From Pomacea canaliculata (Eukaryota > Mollusca > Gastropoda > Architaenioglossa > Ampullariidae): 64,000 bases of DNA. The position numbers and the translations under genes are program-made. This document shows positions 49,031 to 62,500 of the stretch, piece after piece (position 1 is the first letter of the stretch; each line of letters starts with the position of its first letter). The notes below the pieces were generated by a model that saw nothing but the letters and a program-made list of their open reading frames with translations, was not told the DNA's origin and made no database searches. The DNA is taken from NCBI RefSeq assembly GCF_003073045.1, contig NC_037590.1:43006296-43070295 (forward strand), written 5' to 3'.

Positions 49031-50147
49031 CTAGTCAAGACAACCATCTCATTGGTCTCAGGTTTCGACCATTAAAGAGAGGCTGGTATCAGTTGCAAAC
49101 CATTCACCTCCGATTATTACCATAAGCACACTATTCGGTTTGTATTTGAAAATGTTAAAACTGTGAAGTTTCTTTTGCTTACAAACTATTGCCTGCTGGT
49201 TGAGACACCACTGAACATCGTCCCTCCTCTTAGAAGGAAACATTTTTTAATCCACAACTTAACGGATTAAACGAAGTCCCAAAAGATAGTGAAAGGAGAC
49301 AACAAAAATGAACAGTGCAGGCAAGTATCGAAGATCCAATTTCTTCCTGGTGGACAGGAAATTAGTTTCACAGTCGCACAGATTAATACGGCACAGAGGG
49401 CGCTGGCTGGCAGTGGAAGCATCACTATTCATTTCCCAGCTCCGGCAAGACGCCACCGCTTCCTTCTGTTTGTTTTGGGAGGACGCTTTGATCCACATGG
49501 TCGATGGCCACTTATTTTTAGCTTTCTCGCCTTTCTCGGCTTTCTGTGGGGCTAGAGTGAGCAATCTTTCCCACGGTTGCCAACGATTTCTTTAAAAAAA
49601 AAACCGAAAGAAAAACTGAAAACACGTAAAGATTGCAATAGCAGCTAACACTGTCGACCTATCAATATTTATAACGAGGGCACATGGGCTTGTCATGGAG
49701 CTTCTTCATCTTTTATAATTTTCCTTCTTGTCTGAGAATTTGTATTTGTATTGCATTTTCTCATAAAGACATGTAAGGATTGAAACGGTTACAAAAGTCT
49801 AAAGCAGTCATGATACATGGCAAAGAGTTTTCAAGGATAAAAATATCGAAGCTTGGCAGTTTGTTTTCAAATTCTGGAAAAACCTTTCGGGAAAACTGTC
49901 ATGATCGATAATAATATAAATAGTTTATCTGACTGAAAAAAGAAAAAAAGAAACTCAGATTTAGATAAATAGACTTGTGACGATGAGAATTTTTTTTCTT
50001 CATAATTGTCATCTTTCATAAAGCTGCCTGCAAACTGTATCCTCCCAGCAGTTACCCTTCACTAATCCCTTGAAGCATAACCTCAAAAATTCCCTAGAAT
50101 ATTAGCTTCACCAGTCCCTGAAAAATTAACTCTAATCTTCTGAAACA

Positions 50148-50245
50148 TTAACCCCACTAATCCCTTCAATTAACCCCACTAATCCCTTCAATTAACCCCA
50201 CTAATCCTTTCAATTAACCCCACTAATCCCGGGTAACATTAACCT
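50148..50245 (+). repeat. 22-bp minisatellite
   Basis: Three clear copies of ttcaattaaccccactaatccc (50165-50186, 50187-50208, 50209-50230) plus a partial copy at the left. More degenerate relatives of the same unit can be traced back to about 50050. Confidence 0.85.
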
Positions 50246-52211
50246 CAGTAATTCTTTGGAGCGAGCCAAACACTTCTGTGTGCACCTTGTGGCCTGACTC
50301 CCTGATTATCTTGACCTGCGTGACTGTACACTCGCCATCTTTATTCTATTGTTGGTGAGCAGGAACCTGAAGCTAAGTGAGTATGGAGAGGCATTTGAAA
50401 CATAAATAAACTCACCCACGCAGTAAGAACCATCCAGTGCATGTAAAACTGTGCCAGACACAGACACACACACATTTTCACACACAGTCACACACACTCA
50501 CGTGTTCCGAGCATGTCAAAAGGGTCAGGTAAGAAAAGAAGTGAAGTCTACCGAAGTCTTCTGTAAGAAAAGGATGGAAGAGCGGGACAGGACCACTAAA
50601 CTGTGGACTGGTGTCTGCCTGTCCCTGTCTAGTCCTCATGTTCTATTGATTAGCTGCAGCGTCGATGTGTTAGGAAATGTTATTGATTGTCAGGTTTAAG
50701 CGGTGTAACCATGCAGATAATGCTTGCAAAAACATCACATCCTGAATTTGTTTTGCACATTGAAGTTGGGAGCATGTAAAAACAAACAACACATTTTTAA
50801 AAGCTCAAGACCAGTTTTTGCGATTATCAAAACATTAATTTAATATTTTTCTCGTTTGAAAACATGACATTCAAACCTGTTAGAGAATTGATGATGACGG
50901 AAAATCGATAAAAATTTTGTTTCCTAATGTTTGCGTGCTTTTCACCCAAAGAAAGTCAAGAAACACAAAGATTTAACCCATTCGGAAGTTAGGTGCATGC
51001 GCTAAGGGTAGGGACCTCTGAACTGCAAATAATTTTCAAGTCTATACAACAAATAATACACCAAAACAATGAACTTATGTGCGAAGCTTTGTTTTAAAAT
51101 AGCGGATATTAGCACCTGGATGGTCTGGTGGCTGCGTTTCAAGATCCGTTAAAATTCGTTGTCTTTATTGCTCTTTATTATAACAATCATGTTAACATCT
51201 ATTTGTAATTGTTATTGATGTGGCTGTCAACTGCACCAAAGCTAGAGATATATTTCACGACAGAACTGCACCTTGCAGAAGAGAGTAACATGGTGGAATT
51301 TCTATAATAATTATATGACAGGACAAAATTGTCCTCTAAACATGGGAGGAGAAAGGAAGCAAAGTTAAGAAGACGATTCTCACCCGCGTGTCTTCTCAGC
51401 TAGGTATAAAGGCAAGAATTCCGAACCCAGACTCTTTGGGTTGTTAGAGGTCTCACACTCGACAGGCTACCTGCACATAACTTTTTCCTGCATAATTCTG
51501 CAAATTTTCTTCCTGCCGGCTGGCAGGTCCGTCTCTCCTGCCATTGTCCAAGAATTCCAGAAGTGAGTGGACTTCGATTGAGAATTCAGATTTGCATGCA
51601 GAGAGCTTTTCTTACACTTCTGGTGTTTCCTTTTATGTCCTCCTTGTATAGCAGCCAAGAAATTTTCTTTTCCTTTTTGTCTAAAAATATAACACAAAAA
51701 GACAACACAGGAAGGGTAATGGCGGTAGTTTTTTGTGGAGAGACGGACGTGGAAGGAAGGGGAAAGAGAAATAGCCATTAGCACTCCGCTTTTAAGAGAA
51801 ATGGTGGAAAAAATGGAAGAACCCGAGGAAAACTCAAAATAAATACACAGCAGAAAAGGAATCAGGCAAAAATATTCCAGCTAGTGGGACCCCAGTACCT
51901 CACAATACATAATGAAATAGAAAAAGAACACCGTCGGGTCATTTCTGGAATTTATGGGGTCGGGAATGTTGGAGGGAAGAGAAAGGTATAGTAAATGCCA
52001 GGGATTAATACAAAAGTTTATAATACTATTGTATTGGAAACCTGTTTATAAATTGTTCATGTCCATTCCGTTCACTCGCATCTCTATAGCTGCTACACTT
52101 GCAGTCCTACAATTAAATTAGTCAGGGTTCAAAGGTCGTGGCGGACCGTATGTCTTGTTATTGGCTTGCGTCATAAAACAATGAAGTATAGCGCCTCGTA
52201 GTGGCAGGCTT

Positions 52212-52330
52212 AGACCGGAAGTAACGTCACAGCCGCCAGCTACTCCTCAGCCAATGGCAGGCGAGGGCTAATAGTGTGTGTGTGCTGACGTCGGTGCTGC
52301 GAGCGCCATCTCGCACAAAGACGGAGATTA
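52212..52330 (+). promoter_or_regulatory. promoter-like cluster upstream of the adhesion GPCR
   Basis: In a GC-rich 120-base patch I see ACCGGAAGT (ETS), AACGTCAC (CRE-like), AGCCAATGG (CCAAT box), GCTGACGTCGG (CRE) and GCGCCATCTCGC (YY1-like on the minus strand). It lies 1.2-1.3 kb before the first coding exon, and a tttcag acceptor near 53160-53165 suggests a spliced 5'UTR. Orientation is inferred from the next gene. Confidence 0.45.
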
Positions 52331-53511
52331 CCCAGCAGACAGTAGACGAAGCCTATAAGATTTGTCTCCCTTCGGGCCAGATCACAGCTAATCCCCTCCT
52401 TCACAGGAACCCCATCCGCCACCACGGCGTCGCTTAGACTGATTTACAGATGACATTTATTTCTCCGTGTCCAGCATCCCTCACTCCCGTGTGTCACCGG
52501 CATCAGACGATGAAGAACCTTTCATCTACCCGTGTCTCCATGTGTCCAGGGCTTCAAGCTTGCAGTGTCCTGAGGATACCACGGGGAGGAACTGTTTCAA
52601 ACGTTCTTGTGGGCAGTTCTAGTTCCACATTTATTACTGACTAATTTGGAGTTCTGAGGAAAATAAAAATGTTCATAGTCTTTATATGTTCTATTTTAAA
52701 TGTTCATAGTATAAATCTCTATACTTTTGTGTACTTCACCATCCTCTTGTGTGTTGAAACCTCTATCGTGTTCTTCAATCTCTATATCATTAGTATTAAA
52801 AGGAAATTCCGAAATATCATCTTTTTATATCTGTTTATTACAAATGTCTTATGTAACATGCTTCTTAATTTTTTTTTTAATTTCATACAAGACGCTAAAT
52901 CATTTAGGCTTTCTGACCCTTGGAAATGTCTTTTCCGTGATTTAGAGTTGTCTAACGTGATTTCCGCGAGTTCTTTTCTGATAGGAAATCAGTGATTGCT
53001 TATTCAAACTATTTTTAAACCACTGTAAACTGGACTGTAGTCAGCCTGCTGGAAACTATTTTTCAAAATTTACGAAAAGTGGTGAAAATGTTCGGAAAGG
53101 AGAACAAGAAACAAAATTAACAGGCATGCACAAGTAAACACCTCCGAGCCTCTCTTGTGTTTCAGGTTTCCTTCAAACCTTTGTCCAGTCTCCGGAAGCC
53201 ATTTGGACCCGAAAAAAGTAGTCGATTGCGTCCCTTGTCTCCATCATGGCCGGCAATTTTTGGAAACGATCTCTTCGCTGCTGATGACCCTTTGTGCGAC
53301 TGTCAGATTGTTTTTCCGACCTCCCTGATTGAAGAGTGAAGCTGAGACTCGCCATCACTTGTGACAGAGACCGAGATTGACCCACCACCTCTCCTCCAAT
53401 CGGGGGATGGCTGTGTGCGACACTCATTCTCCCTGAACTGCCTGCCGCTTACCCACAGCACTCCTGACAGCGGGGTCAGCAGCAGGGTCAGCAGTGTCTT
53501 CCTGCGCGGAG

Positions 53512-53572
53512 ATGGATGTGAGATGGATGGCCGACTGTCTGGCCTGGATTTTTCTTCTTGTTCTCCGGTCAG
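53512..53572 (+). CDS. adhesion GPCR exon 1: signal peptide
   Basis: The ATG at 53512 opens a 20-codon frame with a hydrophobic core (CLAWIFLLVL). It ends at a G|GTGGGA donor in phase 1, which fits the next exon (TG GCC GGA CAG), giving LRSVAGQNS at the probable cleavage region. A competing frame starting at 53361 runs longer but has no signal-like core and no matching donor, so this start is preferred. Confidence 0.7.
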
Positions 53573-56190
53573 GTGGGATCAAGCTTTATTGTCCAACCTC
53601 GATAAGTACAACCTGCTCACAATGCTGAAGACTACCGTACAAAACCATGATGACACTACCTACACACCCACGCTTCTCCACTTATTTGTATCTTGACTTA
53701 CTTCCAGGCAAAACATTATTCTACTCTGCAAGTTAAATGCATCCAAGTGAACCGTGATACAGTTTATTATTTAATCATTAATTTAAACCTGATCTATGAA
53801 ATAAGCTATTGAATAAATTTAAAGCACTTAAAAAAAGGAAAATACTTTGTGGGACTTCACAGCCACTAGACTATTGCCACCCTGATGTACCATGTGTTGT
53901 GTACAGTGGCCGGACAGAACTCGCCGGACCCGCGCATAGACTCGCAGTGTCTGGAGACCTACTACACCCTCCCCAAGTGCATCGACCACCCTGATGGCTA
54001 TGGCTGTGAGTGCGGCCCTGGCTTCCACTGGAACACTAAAATGTGCATGTGTGAGTCGCGCTGCCTTGTGGGACGGTCCTTTTTGTCTACAGTTGTAATG
54101 ATTAGGTGTGGGAGGCGTGTGAGAGTCGAAGAAAATGATGTGCTTAGTTCATTTCTGGAAAAGGGTGTGAAAGGGGGGAGGGTGCCTAAGAATGTGCAGA
54201 TGGACAAGAGACAAAGTCTGACTTCAGTGTGTGAGAGCTCCACTGACGAAATCTACTTAAATAATTCTTATGCAAAAGGTTTGTACGTATGTTCCAAGTC
54301 TGCAGATCTCCGGTCCTTTGATAACTTAATGATTATTTCCTGACTCTGAGATCAGGGTATCCGGCATATGGAGTTCTCTTGATGTATCGAGCGGTTTTTG
54401 TTTTTGTTTTCTTTTGCATGCGTGTTGAGCCTTTTGAAGTTTGGGGCACTTTGTCCTGTTGTTTTTAAAATGTCCAATTGCGCAGTGTCCTGCTTTGCAG
54501 CATCTGCCATCGACTCAAGGTTCGAATTCAAAGTGGACGATCCCACCCCGGTACACGTTACTTCTGGGTAGAGCTTTCCCCAAACTCAGCGAGTTCACCG
54601 TGGCCTTCTGGATCAACGTCAGCAACCCCGCACATCCGGGTACCGTCTTGTCTTACCGGCACGCGGACAGCCCCAATGTCATGCGCTTCCTAAGCGGACC
54701 GAAGCTGACCTTTGACATCTGGGGTCAAAGGCAGGTGACACAGACGGTCCTCATTCCCCACGAACTGGTGCATATCGCTTGGAGCTGGTCCTCTAAAGGT
54801 GAATGTTTTATTATTTTTTTTTTATAAAGTTTATTGCCTTCACCAGCGACCATTAGTGGACAAGTGGGTTAGCCTCTCTCTCACACACACACACACAGAC
54901 AAGAAAGGTCTTCTATACCTCCCACATTCAGTCAATCATTGACTACGCCTCCGCTGTCTGGGACTCTGCAAGTGGAACTTCCATGAAACCTCTGGACGTG
55001 TTCACAGGCGAGCAATCAAAGCCGTTCAGCTGAAACCAAAAATAAACCCAAATGACTTCATGTCTCTGGGCGTCCTTCCTCGTGCTTTGAACTTTGTCTC
55101 CCTGACCCTTGACCCGCCTGCCGACGTCTTTCCTGGAGCAACTAGCGGTTACCATTCATGCATGCGGTGCTGTGCCTGAGCACTCACACGCACGTGTTCA
55201 CACGCTACAAAGTCCCTCGGGTGAGCTCAGTACTGCTGCCATACCAGCCGCCTGGCTGCACCACATCGCTGTAATTATTTAATTTGCTGCACGAGCCCGC
55301 ACGCACACATACACACCCATACCCACACACACACTAAAATCCCTCTACAAGAAGTATTTCTTACCTGTCCGGTGACCATTTGTTTCAGACGGTACTTGGC
55401 AATTGTTTAAGAACGGTGTGAGGGTGGAATCCGGCAAACTGAATGTGAAGCAGGGTATTCCCGCTGGTGGCGAGTTCATCCTGGGTCAGTCATCAAAAGC
55501 TGGCGTATCCTTTGATGTCACTTATGCTCTGGAAGGTAGGCTTCTGATGTCATCCACACTCTACAGGTGAATCCTTCAATCCAATACCCTCCACACCTAC
55601 CACAATATTTAAGTTGTTACGGAGAACTTTGAGTCTTACTTGAGTAGCGGCCGGGGGGGGGGGAGCACTCCTCTTCCTGACTTGTAGTTATTGGCAACCA
55701 TTGACTTTAAAGTAAATCCGTGAAAAATCCGTTTCTCCGCACATATATGATTTCCTACATACTCAGTTCATCTAGCCGTCAGGTAACATTTTTGATTGTT
55801 CATAAATTGCGATTACCTTTTTATATAAATAAAAATATAAATTCTAGGGGACAGATTACCTGAGGAATTTATATGTTGGGAATTGTTGTAGGTGACCTCT
55901 CTCACTTCAATATCTGGAATTTCACTTTACCTGGCGAAGAAGTCAGGTACCTGGCTTCCAGTTGCACCTTCCAATACTGCGGCAACGCCGTGCAGTGGGT
56001 AGAGTTCCGGGCTGGTACCCGGGGTGACATCAGAATGAGATGGCCATCTGGAATCTTTAGTAAGTGATTATTGTACACGAGCCTTATTTTATACTTCTTT
56101 GTTTAATATCTTGATCCTGCTGTAGCCATGCTGCATGTATATCTTTGTGTGTGTGTGTGTCTGTGTGTTAATGTGTGTGTGTGTGTGTTA

Positions 56191-56247
<57 letters not shown>

Positions 56248-59200
56248 ATGTCTTTGTGTTAATGTGTGTGTCTGTGTCATATCTTATTGTAAAGCTCTAA
56301 GGTGTGAGTGTAGAGTTGCTATTATTTGTAATATCAGGGGAGAGACTACAGTGGCTACACACACTGAATGGCGTGCTGACAGTTATTACTGCTGATCCTC
56401 TACTGATGCCATTATGTATATATCGGTAGGGTTCTTTCATACATAGCGTGCTGACAGACAGCCTGACAACAAACCTCGCAGCTTATCTTTCCCGTTCTTT
56501 CAGATCCGGAGAGTGTTTCCTGTTTTTCTGAGAGGGACGCTGGAGTTTCGTGCGACAAGTCTTGCAGCAGCCGCATCGGTAAGTGCAGCCAGCAGCCTCC
56601 GTGTTGTCCTCCTCCCCTACAACTGGGGACATCAAACATCTGTCAGTGTCCACAGCCAGCAGCCTCCGTGTTGTCCCCCTCCCCTACAGCTGAGGACATC
56701 AAACATCTGTCAGTGTCCACAGTTCAGCCAACAGCCTCCATCTTTGATTGTCCACAGAAATCCGTTGAAAATATACTGGTAGACAAAGGGTAGTCACCAG
56801 TCACCAGTCACAGATAGTGTAAGAATGTAAACAGCCACCTTTACAGGTGTAGCCTTGTGATCGTTCTGTTGCTTCTTGCTGTCTGTGAAACAGGTGCTCA
56901 GTGCAACGCGGAGATCAAAGAGAACATTCCGTGGGGTCGTCAGCCAGCGCAGCAGAACGTCAGCGTCGACTGTCCAGGTGAAAAAGGACGACATCAGACA
57001 ACACCACGACTGTCGTAGGTGAGACCATGTCCCCACTGTGGATGTCCCCACACTCGTAGGCAGGATAGTGTCAGCAGAGAATACAGGAATGAAACATATC
57101 ATGAGTGTGCTTACCTGTTGTGCTATCTGCACTGGTGCAAGTTTTCCAGTCTCTCTAGAGGGAGTAAGCTGTAAGAGGTTCAGTGTGTCAAGAGCACTTC
57201 CGCTTCCTCACCCCCGTTAACATTCTTTGATAAATCAGGAAACAATCACTGAAGGGTAAAGAAACAGAACTTTTCGGCTTCTCGTCCAAACTTTTTCTCT
57301 CAGCTGAACTGTTAAACTACAAGGCTCAGAGCTTTACTGACAAACCTTAATGACCTTTGATCTTTACGTTCGTTGCATGGATTTAAAATCATGGGACCTT
57401 CACCTTTCCACGCAGCCCAGGCCACAAGGTCATGCCTTCTGCAAGGCACCGACGATGGAGTTTGGCAGGAGCCCTACATCGATGACTGCATCTCCGATGA
57501 GCTGCTGGACCTGAAGATGAAGGTGAGAAAGTGAATAGTGTCGGCAATGTCTTAGACAAAGGTTTGTTTAGGTAAGGAGGGCTGTGTACTAAGGTGAGGC
57601 GGGGACTAAGGCCTGGAGGTCATATGTAAGAGCTTTATAAGAAATAAAAGTATATTCACTGATGTAAATGTTTCCTTAGAAGTGGATGAACTTATTTATT
57701 CAAATTCATCTTGTTTATTCCATGAAAAGCGGATGTAGTTTCTTTGTAATCTTCTGATATCATTGTCTGGCCTAGAGACTAAAGGTCAGTCTGGTGGTCG
57801 CTTCCAGTTCCAGACACTGGCTGAGGGCTGGCTGGACCAGGCCCAGGTGCTGCGACTGGCTGAGAGGCTGCTGAACCACACAGAGGAGCACACCTACACC
57901 AACCCCATCGACATCGCCACCGTCATTCATCTGCTCTCGCTTCTCGTCAGCACTCAGGTAAGTACACCACAGACACGAATATCATTGGGTGGCAGAAACT
58001 GACCCTGCCATCAAGATCAGCTTTGGCAATGGGGGCAGAGATGTTGTTTGATGTTATGTCGTTGTTGACTGTGGTGGTGATGGAGTAGGTGGTGAAAGAC
58101 TACGCCAACAGTGATAACAAAGGATTTGTGTCAATTGTTTTTTTTCATTTTTTAGCTGGTGGTGTTTGTGTTCCACACAGTCTGATTCGGTTGATTTGCT
58201 AGCGGTGTCATGCCTCCTGTACCAGTCTTGTTATAAGGGATGACACCTCAGGCTGTAAACCCTTGGCTGCAGGGTGAGCGACCGCAAACAGTTTCCTGGA
58301 GCGAGCACGGGCAGCGCTTCGCCAGGGCGCAAGAAATCTACCCGACCTTTAACCAGACACTGACCTTCTGCGAGGTGTGTTGTTCTCCTGACTTCTTCTG
58401 CGACCACCCCTCCCCCAAACACAAACACTCTTCTCTCTCTTTCTCTCGTAAAGGGACATAATCTGATGGAACAATAGCTGTGTACATTACCTTTCTATAC
58501 TGCTTGCTGAGTTGTCTGCTCCGTGCTCTCTTCACTAACTAGGGTTTTTTGTTGTAGACCACGTGATCACTTGCAGCCAGGAATGGTGAACGTTTTGTAT
58601 TTCCTTCCCACACATAAAAGTGTTTGGAGCTACCTAGTGAACGAGCCTTGTTGGGAAAATATGTACACTTATGCAAAGCACTCCAAGACCTCCAGATCAC
58701 ACACACACACCATATGAAAATTTTATTTTGATACTGGTGAACCCTCTTGACCTGTCACATAATCCCTGTTTGTAGATGGTGTCGCGGATTGTCAACAATC
58801 TTCTGAGACCCAAGAACGAAGTGGGTTGGAACGCAACCCAACCTTCAGGGTCAGAGGGCGACAACCTGATGCGAGTCATGCATAACTTCGCAGACGCCAT
58901 CAGCAGGTCTCTCATCTATCACATCATCGACGGACGAGTCATCCTGGCCAACGCCCATATTTATCAGTACCACGAGTATATCGGTAAGTACATTCTTGTT
59001 TGTTTACAAGGATGTAACTTCTGACAGCTTCTTGCGGTGTTTACAGCAGCACTCGACCTCAACAAATTTTATCTATCCTACTCGTAAGCGGATTAAACCT
59101 TGAATATTTGTGTAAAGCTGGCTTTGTTGCTAGATTTGTCTTTATGTTTGATAATGTAATCAGTACAGACATAAATTGTCCTTTGAATTTTTTTAAAACA

Positions 59201-59504
59201 AAGTACATGTATATTTCAAACATACGGAAGTCCATTGTATCCGAAGTATGTCTGACATGAAGGAACTACAAATAAAGTGTCTCTGACACGAGCTGTGAGG
59301 TCGATTCTTGTGTTCGTGTCCCAGAAGTGAAAATCATCACACAGTGGGTGGAGAAGGTGAGCGGGGTGGAGTTTCCTAGCGACAGTGATGTCTCAGAACA
59401 TGGAATGGACAGGACTTCGGGCTTCCTCAGCATCAAGAAGGAGGAGCTTGTTACCAACCTGACCAAGAACACGGGTAACAGAAACACACACACACACAAA
59501 CACA

Positions 59505-59557
<53 letters not shown>

Positions 59558-62500
59558 GAAACAAGCACACGCACACACACACACCTTCGCTGTGTGATAC
59601 TAATGTTAGATGACCTCATAGGTTAAAGGAACCTCTTATTTTTTGTTTCCAGTGTTCTACGGCATCTCCGTGTTCAGGTATAAAAACCTGGCCAAAGTTC
59701 TACCTTCTCACGACGTTCACAGGTAAGAAACAGCGAACAAAGGCTCGTGATATTCGGGTGGGTACCTTATTCCATAACATTTATTGACAATGACGAGTCT
59801 TTACTGACAGTTCAGACAGACATGGTAAAAACATTTTCCTCACACCAGGATTTGTTTAATCCAGTCGCACAAAAGAAGATTGGGTAAATTCTCCTGTCAT
59901 GGCTTTCTACCTGCACCAGGCTGACCTCAATGTCAACTGCAGCCCGAGCCCTTACTCTGACGAGGGGATCAGCATACACCTGCCTGTGTTGGATGTAAGA
60001 GATCTTATGTTCATTAGTGTTCACACAAGTCCACAGTCATATTTTAAGTTTATAGCTGATTTGGCCTACCTCTTATTTGAGAAAGTTCAAATGTGGCTAG
60101 TGGTTCGTTTAACGACCAGTTCTGACCATGTCACGTGGCATTTCATAGATTAATGTGGTTTCACTTAGTCACTCTTGTGTCTTTGCAAATTTTCTGTGCA
60201 GACCTTCAACATCTCCAACCCAGAATGTGTCCGGCTTGTTCACGCACAAAAGTAAGTAACTGTTACAACACACTCGCTAACTCACTCATTTATTCATGCA
60301 CGCACACACACACTTACTCTTTCCGATCCTTCCCCAGTCATCCCTCCCACACTCCCTTAGTAACAATACCGAAGGTGCATGATTTATGTTGGTTTTGTCA
60401 TCTTAATTTCCTGGTCCATGGTGTCATTCTCTGCTCTCTCGCGTGGCTGGCTTGTGGTTTGCAGGAAACGCCAGTGGCGCTGGTCGACTCAGCACTGCAC
60501 GCTCAAACAGTTCGACCTGCACTCCACCACGTGCTGCTGCGACGAGACCGGCGTGTTCGCCGTCACCACCGACATGTACAACGACAACGTCAGTAGCACG
60601 TCGTGGCACCGCCACCGTTGTGTTTTCGTGTGCAGCAAGCAACGCTGTTCACACTGCACCTACTCCACAGCCTACTAATCTGCTCCTTCTCTTTTATCGT
60701 CCCTGTGTGTGTCTTTGCTCCTCAGGCTTTTATGGCATCTGTGACTCATTACATAATTGTTCGCACTGCCCTGCAATTAATAATCAGATACATTAGGTCG
60801 GCTTATCAGAGCGAATTATATTTCTCTTGCATGTATGAAAATCGCTTGTTGCCTAGGGCACAATTAACCTTAAAATGTTTTATTAGAATTATTTGTTGTA
60901 TTAAGCCGCTTCATTGCTTTAATAATTGTCATCACTTTAATTGGGTCTTTGGCCCCCATTTGAACAATTATCTCCTGGCATTCTGTTGGAATAGTGTTTA
61001 AGCGTTGATCCCGGTGGCATACATTTCTCATTGAAGCTCCATTGAAATAAAAGTTTATGTGTATATAACACGATAGAGAGATTGGTGTCGTGGTGCTCCA
61101 CTACTATTTGCTGTCCTCTGTGCAGTGGGACAAGGGAGACAAGAGGCCGCAGCTTCTGAACTTCGCGTCCTACTTTGGTTGCGCCGCCTCCGCCACCATG
61201 TGTCTGCTCACCTGCGCCATTCACGTTTACCTGAAGTGAGGTCACGCTAATGACTGTCCAGGTTAAACTACAATTCTCCCCTACCTCCCCAACACCAGAC
61301 ACGGTGATACTAATAACGTCTACATGAGAAAAGGTCATACTGCTGAATGTCAGGGTCACACTACTCACTACTAACCCTTGTCAGGTCTCGCTACTGAGTA
61401 TCTAAGGTCGAACTGCTCCCTCGCCCTCTCCTCGCGTCTTCTTGAGATGAGGTCACAGGAATAGAATTATTAATAGCAGGGACAGATTTAGCTTTTATAA
61501 GTCAGTTAAGTCTGCCACACAAGAAGATGTTTTCAATTTAGATATTAATAGATTCACTAGAAATGTGTCACATCGATGAAGTGACTTAGAAGTCTATGAA
61601 TACATTTGCTGTTTAATTAAAATTAATTTCTTACCTGACATTAGTGATGGTGGTTGTGGCCTCCTATTACCAGAAAATCTTTCACTTGTTTACAAGTGGT
61701 TGAAAAATTGTTTTCTCCATCGTAATGTCAGGCATTTTTGAACACACACACATGCACTCCAGAGTGCATGTGGGGCGGGTGGCGAGAGGCAGTCACTGGT
61801 GCATGTCGGGATGTAGGCTGTCCGTGACAAGTCACCAGCTTTCACAGGTGATAATGACTGGCCTTGACCATGAAGTGACCTTTTTGTTTACAGGACATCT
61901 TCGACAACAGCCGCTCTCCACAGAAACTTCTCCGTGTCCACCTCGCTGAGCCAGCTCGCCTTCATGTTTGGCATCGATCGCTATGACAACCAGGTAAGCA
62001 CATCGCAGCCCGAGCGGAACACTTTGCAGAGATCTTCCTCTTCTTACTTTAACAGACTACCACTAGACAGTCATTATAACATGTGTGTGCTGCTGAGTGC
62101 GCGTGTATTAGTGTCCGTTTGCAGGTATGTGTGTGAGTGTGAACAATAAGTTAAGTGAAACACTGAGTTTGTTCACAGAGGGAACAGTAAGCTCATCTAC
62201 TACACTGCTGTAAAGTAAAAGACGAAAATGGTGAAATTAATACTAAGCAGACTACAAGTTTGTACTCTTATTATTGTTTTACCCGAGGTTTGTATAGTGT
62301 TCAGTATCAATATTTCTAGAGGTGACGGTCTGCCTCACTCACCACTCGTATGTTATGTACATCGTTACTCAGCTTTAGGAGTGAGCACCATTCATGTCAC
62401 CTATGTCCACCTGTCCATCTGCAGCTGGTGTGCCAGGCCTTCGCCGTCCTGCTCCACTATTTCTTCCTGTCTTCCTACTGTTGGCTGATGAACGAAGCCT

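Larger units (their letters stand above)
40011..52190. other. long intergenic region with repeats, no gene recognised
   Basis: No exon of a known family was found on either strand. The supported contents are listed separately: tRNA-like SINE segments (45548, 47395, 48950), a degenerate tandem array at 44383-44670 and a 22-bp minisatellite near 50165. The remaining sequence is AT-rich with scattered A/T runs. Confidence 0.45.

Noticed and set aside
53361..53696. 111-codon frame over the start of the adhesion GPCR
   Set aside because: The signal peptide is in another frame (53512-53572) and splices in phase to the EGF-like exon; this frame has no such features.
56195..56395. Frame starting with a Cys/Val repeat
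   Set aside because: Pure product of the GT microsatellite within an intron.
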